In this document: one piece after another, positions 47,801 to 56,740 of the stretch
Layout of the letters: every line of letters starts with the position of its first letter
Numbering within the stretch: the first letter of the stretch is position 1
Source of the DNA: Rhizophagus irregularis
Taxonomy: Eukaryota; Glomeromycota; Glomeromycetes; Glomerales; Glomeraceae
Assembly: GCF_026210795.1 (NCBI RefSeq)
Contig: NC_089440.1
Span: 2,666,001 to 2,730,000, forward strand
Direction: 5' to 3'
DNA length: 64,000 nt
The notes under the pieces: generated by a model
The model's input: the letters and a program-made list of their open reading frames with translations, nothing else
Database searches by the model: none
Told to the model about the DNA's origin: nothing
Made by a program: the position numbers and the translations under genes

Positions 47801-49242
47801 AGATTTCGGTTCTCGAAATCGGAACTGATTTCTGCGACGATTCTTGGCGATAACCGTTGTACAGTAATGTAGTTAGTTAATTCTTCATAACATCGGGAGC
47901 AGGAATCGCTTGGTGAAACTAATCGGTCACCACACCAACATCGGGCGGTAGGCCCTTTCCAGTCATATGTCCAGGTCGCTCGTTTGGGTGGCTTTCTTTG
48001 AAACTGTTCATTTAGTCGAGCGAAATAGGTCCATAGATAGAAAGACTTGTCTAAATAGACTCCTCCTTTGGTTAATACAAAATTTTCCTTGGGGTAAATT
48101 CCGTCGATTACAACTTCTTGAAATCGGCAGGTCAATTGGAGCGAAAAATTCTGTTCGATGCGCGGGGAAGGCCTTTGTTTTACTTTAAAATGACAGAATA
48201 CTTTTTCGTCAAGGTCTTCTTCCTCGTATTCTTCCTCTGTCTCCTCTTCTTCTTCGCTCATATCTTCCTCCTCTTCTTCTCCTTTTCGATTTGTCTCCTC
48301 TTGTTTCCTCCGTCTTTCCATTGGTATTTCTAAATATTCGATCGGAACTTCAATGTCTTTTCCTTCCCAGTGGATGAGCATGTTGGCAGTTTCATAATCA
48401 ATATTAGCTTTTACTTTCGATAACCAATCGTTTCCAACAATCGCACTATAGGTCATAGCGTCGGTGACCACCACATCAACTGGGATGGTCACTCCTTTAA
48501 TAGTAATGGGAAAGTTAAGTACTTCTCCTAAAGGCCGTTTTCGTTCTCCGTTAACGTTAATCATCAAAGTGGTCGAAGGCCGATCGATAGCTATTCCAAG
48601 GTCATTTAATAGTCGGCATGAAACAATGCTTCCAGCTGCCCCGCTATCAAGAATCAAAGGGATCTCTTGTCCTTTTACTTTAGCGTCACAATATAAGGCC
48701 GTCGCATTCGGATTATCTTGATCGGAAAATTGGGCAGCTAACTTAGTTGTTCAGGTACCCGGTTTTCGTATACTCTTTCCGACGTCACTTCGTAATTTAG
48801 GCGAAATCTGGAACAACTGTCCGAACGAAATATTCGCTCGTTGCTGTTGCAAATCGGCAACAATATTATACGGTTGAATGTGGGCTGCAATAGATGGTTG
48901 AGGTTTTTGTAGTGGCCTCTTTCGGGCTACCATTTTTTTCTTCGGTCGGATTGGAGTAGGTTGAACTGTGGAGATGGTAGGTTGGACTATCCTTTGTACA
49001 TTCCCTTGCACAGATTCGGTACTCCCTGTTGGTCGAATTTCTTCCATTCTTACGGTCGGTTCAACAGCAACATCAGTCGTAATAGGGGGATCTTCTTTCT
49101 CTTCTTTGGTCTTTGCATAAGGATGACTCCTCGTGACCGGTCGATTTCTTTCAGCAGGATACGCTTCGAACAACGTACAAAATGAGGGGTTTTGTTCCGG
49201 TTTCGCACCCTTACCCTCAAAGGATGCATATTCTAGTTTAAA
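44852..49242 (-). pseudogene. pol polyprotein (protease, RT, RNase H, integrase), interrupted
   Basis: In element order: protease with LDSGAAGS (about 48650); an unusually long acidic and Cys-containing linker; RT with FVVVYLDD (about 46995) and VDYRPLNK; RNase H with FTDAS, ELK and TDHSAL; integrase with an H-H-C-C finger (about 45880-45780) and D, D, E residues in GMDIVG, LTDQGTHF and VERFNRT; a C-terminal domain to 44852. Lesions: in-frame TGA at 48751-48753 and 47354-47356, both explained by CGA to TGA changes; a frame change near 47700; stops and a frame change between 46199 and 46112; a frame change near 45305. Pol is in the -1 frame relative to gag and is open from the shift site to the first TGA. 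Confidence 0.9.
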
Positions 49243-50990
49243 GACTGACTGGTAGCTCCGAGCTGATTTTGCGCTGCTAACTGTTGTATTAAAGTCTGAA
49301 GTGTATTTGGATCTATGGCCGCTTTATCGTTAATGGTATTTGTTCCTCTATTCGGACATCGTCGACTGATATGTCCGGGCTGTCCGCAAGCATAGCAAGT
49401 AACCGAAGGGTTGCCAGGAGTTACATTTCGGTTGTTTACATTATCTCGAGGATTAGGATCGTCGTTTCGTGGAGGTCGATATCGATTGGGTTGTGTTTCG
49501 ACCTTCCTGGTCAATTCACCAACTTGCGTAACGAGGGTGGAGACAATCTTTGCTAACTCGGTCGTTTCTGATTGGACGGTAGTTGCATAATTACTCGGCT
49601 TCTTCTTTCCTTCCCTCAAAGTGAGTTCACATGCACGAGCTCTATCGATAGCTGCCTGTAATGTCTGATCAGCAAAAGGCTTAACGGCTACATATAGTTC
49701 GGGTAGCAATCCGGAGATAAATTTCCGCGCTTGAATATTGTCTGGGTAAGCAAACGCTCCATCATTAATTCGTTGGTATAGTTCCTGTACTGAGGACGCA
49801 TATTGATCCACAGATTCTCCGGGTTGCTGCTGTCGTTGATCGAGTTCTGTTGACCATAATTCGACTAAAGCAGGCGTTCGAAACCTTTGTTTAAAAACAT
49901 GTTCGAACGTATTATTATTGGCAGCACCGTCCCAGGCGTTGATAGGATTCCCAACTACCGTCTGATACCATACGGCGGCAGCTCCTTTTAAATACGCTGG
50001 AACGACTTGGAGTTTACGAACGTTATTCCATCCATTGGCCGCGCAAGCTAAATTAAATTCATTTAACCAGGCGATTGGGTCTTGATTTCCTCCGTAGAAG
50101 GTCGGAACTTGTGCGGCTTGTGTTCCTCGGTTATGCATCGCATTATTATTGGCGGTAAGAGTAGCGTTTAATGCGTTTACGGCATTATTAACATTCGCCC
50201 AATTGTTTCCTCCAGCGCCAAGAGCGTTCGTTAAATTATTTAGGGCGTTCAACAAGATATTAGGATTGAATCCTCCACCAAGGGCGGCCATTCCGGGTAC
50301 TTCTGGTTCTTCGAATAGCTGGTTGAGATGTAAGTCTTCGTCAGCGAATAATAGCCCAACTGGTTCCGGCTCAGGGAATAATCGGTTTAAGTTTAAATCT
50401 TCGTCAAGAAATAATAATCCTACTGGTTCTTCCCTGAAAAGACTTTCGATGTGTAAGTATTCGTCAGTAAATAATAGTCCTGGGGTCGCCGGTCCCTGGT
50501 TTAATAATCCGTGAAGTAAGGGATGAAAATTGTTGGGGATATCAAAACTTCCGGTGGAACTATCGGAGTCGGTTGATGCGTTTGCTTCGCTAATTTGGTA
50601 TAATTCTTCAAAGGGATCCTTTCGAAAAGTATCGGTAAGGATATACGCGTTATATAACTCTTGTCGTAATTGAGTGTAGGGTCGAGGCTTAATAGAATAC
50701 CGGATACTAAAAACAATCGAGTAAATGGCTTCCCAAGTTTCTACAACAGTTAGGGAGGCGTCAAGGTTTATCAGAGCCTGTTGGGTATTTCGTGTGTATT
50801 CGATAGCTGGATTCTCAACGGAATACCAGTTCCAGAAATGGTCAAATTGTAATGTATTGGGTAGAGGCGGATGGCAACGGATACACGATGGGTCGCGATG
50901 ATAAAAGGTAACTTGATCTATTCGGTTATAAAGGCGATGCCAACGGTTATGTATTCGGTTCTGTGTAAATAATATCTCGTAATCGACCAT
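49233..50990 (-). CDS. gag: gag polyprotein of the Ty3/gypsy element
   Basis: 585 residues, ATG at 50990, intact. The N-terminal 160 residues are basic and aromatic. Residues about 168-232 hold three tandem copies of an acidic unit GLLFxDExLxxxxLFxEP. The central retrotransposon gag domain follows (with a WLNEFNLACAANGW-type start and SVDQYASSVQELYQ), and near the C-terminus there is a single CCHC zinc knuckle (CYACGQPGHISRRCP). The capsid and nucleocapsid would package the element RNA. The last sense codons and stop read TTT-AAAC-TAG in the overlapping context of a -1 shift site. The acidic tandem repeat is unusual for gag. Confidence 0.92.
   Translation of the reverse strand: MVDYEILFTQNRIHNRWHRLYNRIDQVTFYHRDPSCIRCHPPLPNTLQFDHFWNWYSVENPAIEYTRNTQQALINLDASLTVVETWEAIYSIVFSIRYSIKPRPYTQLRQELYNAYILTDTFRKDPFEELYQISEANASTDSDSSTGSFDIPNNFHPLLHGLLNQGPATPGLLFTDEYLHIESLFREEPVGLLFLDEDLNLNRLFPEPEPVGLLFADEDLHLNQLFEEPEVPGMAALGGGFNPNILLNALNNLTNALGAGGNNWANVNNAVNALNATLTANNNAMHNRGTQAAQVPTFYGGNQDPIAWLNEFNLACAANGWNNVRKLQVVPAYLKGAAAVWYQTVVGNPINAWDGAANNNTFEHVFKQRFRTPALVELWSTELDQRQQQPGESVDQYASSVQELYQRINDGAFAYPDNIQARKFISGLLPELYVAVKPFADQTLQAAIDRARACELTLREGKKKPSNYATTVQSETTELAKIVSTLVTQVGELTRKVETQPNRYRPPRNDDPNPRDNVNNRNVTPGNPSVTCYACGQPGHISRRCPNRGTNTINDKAAIDPNTLQTLIQQLAAQNQLGATSQSLN
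49236..49242 (-). promoter_or_regulatory. -1 ribosomal frameshift site TTTAAAC
   Basis: On the minus strand gag ends TCT TTA AAC TAG. T TTA AAC is a canonical X-XXY-YYZ slippery heptamer in the gag frame, directly before the gag stop. A -1 slip gives TTT AAA CTA GAA, which is exactly the pol frame, open downstream. A possible stem TGAGGG/CCCTCA starts about 15 nt further on. It would set the Gag to Gag-Pol ratio. Confidence 0.8.
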
Positions 50991-51011
50991 ACAAAATAGT
51001 AAGGGCCGATC

Positions 51012-51027
51012 CTTATAAGGAGCACCA
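51012..51027 (-). other. Primer binding site
   Basis: On the minus strand, three bases after the 5' LTR end, TGGTGCTCCTTATAAG begins with TGG, the complement of a tRNA CCA end. The particular tRNA is not identified. Confidence 0.6.
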
Positions 51028-51030
51028 AGT

Positions 51031-51743
51031 TGTTACCACCGATTTGTGTAGTTCGGGAGGGCAGTAACAGAAATATATACGGGTTAATTTATAGAATTTG
51101 ACTAACAATAGGCAGTAATCGGCAATAAATCGTGAGGAAATGGGTAGGGTTTATCAACAATTAGCAATAGATTTATAAACAATGTATATTTATTGAATGT
51201 ATAACAATCGGAAATAAAATTGACAATAAAAACAATAACAAAATGTATAAAATTGGAGTGATCGGCGGGTTCTTTATTAACAATTACAAAAGAATTTCCT
51301 AATATTACTGCCTCTGCCGGCGCTCTGTAATATTCCCAAGGTTCTATCTAAGTGTTAATAATCGAAAAATCACTTCCCCGAAACCTCAGCGGAATTTCTT
51401 CCCTTAAATATTATTCAAAATTTGGGACGATTAGTGCTTTGGCCAACTCGCCCGTTATTCAAATCGTCCAAAGTACAACTCGTTTTCCGGTCAAATCGTC
51501 CATTGTACGAATCGCCCATCACAGCCATAATTGATTCCCACCAAGCCATACGCCACATTTCCTATAAACTATATATATAAATTGTATAAATAAACTATAT
51601 AAATAAAATAAACTATACTATATAAATAAACTATATCAAATAAAAATAAAATAAACTAAATATAAATAAATAAATAAATAAATAAAATATACTATAAAAA
51701 AATAAATCATATAAGAATAACTATATAAAAAATTCCCGTGACA
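51031..51743 (-). repeat. 5' LTR (element orientation)
   Basis: 713 bp, identical in length to the LTR at 43423-44135 with three visible substitutions, none creating an indel. It should carry the element's promoter; no clear TATA position can be singled out in the AT-rich half. Confidence 0.95.
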
Positions 51744-52132
51744 CTAGTGACTATCAAAATATTAAGATCGACATAAAAAAATTCCTTTTTGGGAATTTTG
51801 TACAACATAACTTGAATTTCATTGGACAACAAAATTTCTTTTTTTTTGGATTTTTGTTAATGTCACGTGACAACGACCTAACTTCTTATTAACGGACTAC
51901 CCCAAAATGTCACGAAACGGCCGGCATTAAGAAATTAAGAAATTAACTATGTGACAAATAATGTGTGACAAATAGGCCAATACTTGTAGGGTACGTAGGG
52001 GAAATTTTATTAACGCTACTGCGCCACAATAAGTAAATTCGATTTTTATTCGATAATCGATTTAAAATCGATTCTTATCGATTTTCGATAAATTCGATTA
52101 TTGTAAAATCGATTCCAATCCCTATTTGTGAG

Positions 52133-52905
52133 ATACATAGTCAAAATTAAATTAGCCTTTTATCAGAATTAAAATTTTTAAGCCATATATTGTATCCGGG
52201 TGGAGACGTATGACCAATATTAGCTTTGCCCATTGTGCTCCATGGCTCCTGAAACTCTTTCGCATTTATGGACTTGTACCGCTCCGCACAGTGAGTCTGC
52301 ACACCTTCCGCACGGATGACAGCCAGACTTATCACATCTTTACCTTTCTCTTCGACTGCTTTCGGATTAACATTCGTAAGAAACTATTCTCAAAGGGGTA
52401 TCTTAGGCAGTGCGGTAAGGTAATATTAATACTGAATTTTCACCAAAAAGTTATTATATTAAGTTTGTTAATCAGACAAATAATTATATCTATCTTTCAA
52501 TGGCAATCTTATCGAATATTATGGTAGCAAAAATGATGCAGATAATAATAAAACCTTAATCGGTAATACATTAACAGAAGGAAATTTTATTAAGAAATGT
52601 GCTTTATAAGGTGTGTTCAAATTTATGATATCTTTGATTTGGTGTCCGAACTCCAAATATTTTTAAACATTTTAACCTAATTTATGTATTTTGTTAAAAA
52701 AAAAATTATTTTAAGATACTGACTTCGTTAAAAGACTTCCCTGGATTGCTAAGGTCGTGAAATACGTGTTTATGCAAAATTTTTTGAAATTAGATCACTT
52801 CTTAGAGCAAATATTCACCATACGCCTCAGAATGCAGTCAAGTCTATATTAATCATCATTAATTAAAATGATACAATATGAGCATAGTAAAATTACTGTA
52901 AAAGT
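52133..52905. other. Intergenic with an unrecognised minus-strand coding-like fragment
   Basis: At 52147-52335 the minus strand encodes a protein-like segment (EGVQTHCAERYKSINAKEFQ, then SPPGYNIWLKNF) with higher GC than the flanks. No start, partner exon or family was recognised. The remainder is AT-rich and featureless. Confidence 0.35.
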
Positions 52906-53296
52906 GAAGTATTGAATCAAGATTTAGCTGCTGGTGTAGGACGTGCAGATTGATAATACCCTTGTGCGGTTAAATTTCTAAAATTCATCACGTGTATAGA
53001 AAGATCCACCAATGGGAACATAGATTGATGTTTAATAAAGGCGTGATAGCTTTTAGAACGCTTGGAGTACGTTTAGTCTCGCCATTCAAAAAAACGTCGC
53101 AATACTGTCATATTAATTCGTTAACGTTTTTTAATTTTATTTTAAGAGTTGAATTGTCATCTGGAAGAATAATATTAAAAATGGCAGAATCTTTGAAAAG
53201 AAGAGGTTCACAAGTGAAAATATTTTTACGCCCATCAAAAACTAGAGTGATATTGTTTACTGTAAGCACCGCGAAAATCGATGGAATGTATTTCAT
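52906..53296 (-). pseudogene. Argonaute N-terminal (ArgoN/linker) remnant
   Basis: The minus strand reads NNITLVFDGRKNIFTCEPLL and FNIILPDDNSTLKIKLKNVN, matching the N domain of Argonaute proteins. After an in-frame TGA at 53108-53110 the same frame continues with FLNGETKRTPSVLKAITPLL and stops near 52993. Pieces of the following ArgoL1 region (SFYTRDE, GYYQSARPTP) appear in another frame to about 52906. PAZ, MID and PIWI domains are missing. Argonautes bind small RNAs in RNA silencing and are greatly expanded in arbuscular mycorrhizal fungi; this is a dead fragment. Confidence 0.8.
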
Positions 53297-54440
53297 TTGA
53301 AAGCAATAGTTATTAATAAAACAAGGGTATATTTTTTATATATTTTTAGTAAAGTTAGTAAAATTTTAATAACACATATCTATTTTATCCGAATAACATT
53401 AATTATTTGAATGCAATAAAATTTGAACAATGGTATATTTACTACAAATAAATAATTTACGATAAAAAGATTTAATTCGACTTATCACCTCCTTACCATG
53501 AAAAGTTAAATATCTGTCTAGCTCTTTCCTTTCTTTTTCTTTCGAGGATTAATTTCTGTAATTTTATCTGGAATATGTTCCCGGATTACTACTGTATTTC
53601 CAAAAATTATAATAGCAACCGACAATATCCTGAACAATTATCTTCAATGATAATAATCTTACTATATATATCGAGAAAATTAACGGGCTCTTTTGTTCAT
53701 TTTAGAAATGCCTGATTGCAAAACGAGATGATGATGTTACCAATTTGTAAACAATTTCTTGATTAATCTTTACATTATCCCTTTTGACCGACCTGTTTCG
53801 CTTTTTTTTTGCTAGTTGCTACAAATGTGCATGGAGCTGACGCAAAAAATTAGCATGTATTATACATGCCATTAGTTTTTGATCACAGGTCATATGAAAT
53901 TTATGAAATTTTCGATTAAATTAAACTATTCAGACACGAAAGTAATGTACGGTACCTGTTGCCTGTCGGTAAAATGTCTGTTGATGGGATATATGTGTTG
54001 TCAGGGACAATATCATGTTGGGGTTCAGTAATATTTCGTGTCGGACAATCGTTATTGGGCACGTCGTCGGAAAAATGGTTTGACGTAACCAATGTGCAAT
54101 TGTGATCAAATATCTCACTTTACAGTTAACAAAGTTTCATCTTATTTATCCATACATAGTTCTCAACTTGTTTTGCTTGCTACTAACACATTATTTCTTC
54201 CCCACAAAAATATCGCGATCGATTAATTGATCGATTACACATTAGCCACGTCAATTAAGGACAATAAACTTGATCGATTAGATTACTTTCGACAATAATG
54301 AAAATTATAAATAAAATGTACAATACTCATCGAAATTTATTGAAATGAGCAAATAATAACAGAAAAAGATAAATTATTTAAATTACAAACTAAGAATAAA
54401 TATGTTTTAATTTATAATACATTAATACATTATGTAAAGA
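53297..54440. other. Intergenic with traces of coding sequence
   Basis: On the minus strand at about 53610-53510 a short frame (VVIREHIPDKITEINPRKKK, then GKS and stop) looks like the C-terminal end of an unidentified protein. ATCGATTAATTGATCGATT near 54217 is a short palindrome. Nothing else was supported. Confidence 0.35.
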
Positions 54441-54628
54441 AAAAAAATACTAAATATTCGATGTTAGAATTATTACCATTAGAAATATCTAAACCAGCTT
54501 GTTTTCCTGAATGAAAATTCGCGTTATTAATAACATCTATAAAATAAAAAACAAATTATATATTGTTGATTTTCATTATTATTATAAAAACATTATATAA
54601 AAAATATTAATTTTCAAACCATGCTTCT

Positions 54629-56740
54629 TTATTCTACAGTTTCTTTTTTACAACCATTTTGAATATCTAAAAAAATTATTATATTCGATTAAAAATAATG
54701 TTACATTATAATCAAAACTTTAAATTGATTTAAGAGTTATTAATTTATTATTTTAAAATTAATTTCAAACTTTAATAACGAACACTTACCTTTACATACA
54801 CTATTTGATTTTGATTTGTTAACAAATTCATCAACTAAAAACAAAGAAAAAATCAATAAAATTCAATTATATATTAATTTAAAGCTAAAAATACTTACGT
54901 TCATGAGGAATATTAAAACTATATAGTTTACTATGGAATACTAAAATTATCAGTTATCAAATAAATAAATAAATTTATCTGTTAAACCTTAAAAGTATTA
55001 AAAAAATTGAAAATTTCTTAATTTACACGGGTGTTCAAAACACGTATCACGTGACCTTATTACAATATATTTTGCAACTTCACTTAAAGCGTTAAAAGAT
55101 GGACTATTTAACAAATCCTTTTAATTTAATTCCGGCCAACATTAAATGATTGACACCTTTTTTGAAACCCGTGTTTAAAACACCCGCGTAAAAAAATATA
55201 CCTTCTTGTTCTTCTATTTTGTATTTTTATTTGAATAAAAAGAAATATTAATATGCTTTTAAATATAATGTAATATTATAAAATAATATTAATATTCATA
55301 CCTTCTGTCGCATTTTTTGGTTCAGGAAAATTTTTAAATTGATAAAATTTACTAGTATGATTACTCATATAATCATCACTTAATTGTAGGTGTTGATTAG
55401 AAACTATTTGCTCTTTAATTTCATTTTGATCATTATTTTGATCATTTTGAAAATATATTAATAATTTTTGTATTTCAACTTCTAATGTATCAGCATTAGG
55501 TCTCTTTATTGGATCAGCATCCCAACACTGTTCCATTAATTTTTTATATTCTAAAGGAGTTCCCGGTATTAATTTTGGTCTCATTCCATTTACTATTTCC
55601 ATTGCAAGATCATAATTATATTCATAATTAATAAAGGGTGGCTGTCCAGACGAAATTTCCCACATAAGTATACCAAAACTATAAATATCAGATGCAAATG
55701 TGGTTTTTTTTCCTGTAATTACTTCTGGTGCTATATAAGGAAGATTTCCGTATACACTATTTAGTGATTTATCAACAGGTCCACAAAACCCGAGATCACT
55801 GATCCGAAAATGTCGAGTATATTCGAATAATATATTTCCAGAATGTAAATCTCTATGAATCGCTTTTTCATTATGAATTCTGCGAATGGCATATATTATG
55901 TCATAGGCGATCTGAATTTTTTCTCTCCACATGAGTCTATTATAATTTTCTTTCAGAAATCGTCTTAAATCCATTTCCATCTCATTCATTACGATCATAT
56001 AATTCCCACTTGATGGATTTTTCGTTAAACCATAACATCTTACTATTTCTGCCCATTTATTACTTATAGTTAAATGAGATTTGCTCTAAAATAAATATTT
56101 AATTATTAACCAATTCCAAAAGAATAATATAACAATATTTTTAATTACATACCTCTTCAAACCATCTGTTATCGGCATTTTCAACATTTTCTAACTCTTC
56201 AAGTATTACATGCTGCTCCCCGAGCCTCGTTAATTGCTTCTTTTTCAAATCCCATTCATCATAACGACCATTTTTCCAAATTGCTTTATAAATGTTAGAA
56301 TATCCGCCTTTAGTTAAATACTCAACATTTTGTAAATGTTTAAATGGAATCCATTCAATTACCCTAAGTGGAGAAAATGTTTCCTTCTGACATCTTCGTA
56401 TTAAATTATTAATGTCTTTATTTCCAGATGTCCAACTTGGAAATTTTTTTATTAAATAATTTCGAACACAATGTTCACAATATAATTGTGCTAAACATTT
56501 TTTTCGACAATTTTCACAATTTCTTTTTGTTCCCTCATTATTGATAATTTTATAATAATCATAATCTTTATATAATAAAAATATTATATATAATTTTTCA
56601 TCATCTGTAAGATTTTCGTCGTCAATAATAATTTGTTTTCTAAATTCATGTCTCTTATAAAGAGTATCATGAATAGTATAATCTACTAAATCATATGCTC
56701 TATTAATTGCAGTCCAAACGATCTCTCGAATCTCAGTCAT
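54629..56740 (-). CDS. Kinase paralogue lacking the beta-3 lysine (predicted pseudokinase)
   Basis: Model of 502 residues: exons 56740-56153, 56085-55302, 55213-55202, 54940-54899, 54835-54791 and 54666-54629, parallel to 26520-28748 in structure and phase. The N-terminal cysteines (CENCRKKC...YCEHC), the Gly-rich loop (LTKGGYSNIYKAIW), HRDLHSGN and DLG are kept, but the invariant Lys is Glu181 (VILEELEN versus VILKELEN). ATP handling should be impaired, so it may be a pseudokinase or regulator. An upstream GTG at 56743 is in frame; the ATG at 56740 is preferred. The tail stops early in the exon matching exon 7 of the paralogue; remnants of the last exon remain at about 54540-54450. The third intron holds an inverted-repeat insertion. 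Confidence 0.82.
55022..55193. mobile_element. Miniature inverted-repeat element inside a kinase intron
   Basis: The ends are inverted repeats, left TTTACACGGGTGTTCAAAAC and right, read inward, TTTACGCGGGTGTTTTAAAC. The third intron of this kinase gene is 261 nt, whereas the corresponding intron of the paralogue at 27125-27191 is about 67 nt. The insertion accounts for the excess. No coding capacity; the target duplication could not be fixed. Confidence 0.7.

Larger units (their letters stand above)
43423..51743 (-). mobile_element. Ty3/gypsy LTR retrotransposon, nested
   Basis: An 8.3-kb element in minus orientation with two 713-bp LTRs (43423-44135 and 51031-51743). The ends are TG...CA, and CTAG (perhaps ACTAGT) is duplicated on each side. 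The order in element direction is LTR, primer binding site, gag, protease, reverse transcriptase, RNase H, integrase, an extra 205-residue ORF, polypurine tract, LTR. RT before integrase identifies the Ty3/gypsy (Metaviridae-like) type. Gag and the extra ORF are intact, but pol has several lesions, so this copy is not autonomous. It lies inside a hAT-like element. Confidence 0.95.
43331..52132. mobile_element. hAT-like miniature element, split by the LTR retrotransposon
   Basis: Terminal inverted repeats TAGGGATTGGAATCGATT at 43339-43356 and, read inward, at 52124-52107. They are flanked by the 8-bp direct repeat TTTGTGAG (43331-43338 and 52125-52132). The element proper is about 460 bp; the LTR retrotransposon sits between about 43422 and 51744. 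Inner parts hold many ATCGATT-type subterminal motifs. The TAG terminus and 8-bp duplication fit hAT. It has no coding capacity. Confidence 0.85.

Noticed and set aside
48961-49185. Plus-strand ORFs inside the retrotransposon
   Set aside because: Antisense shadows of gag and pol; no domain.
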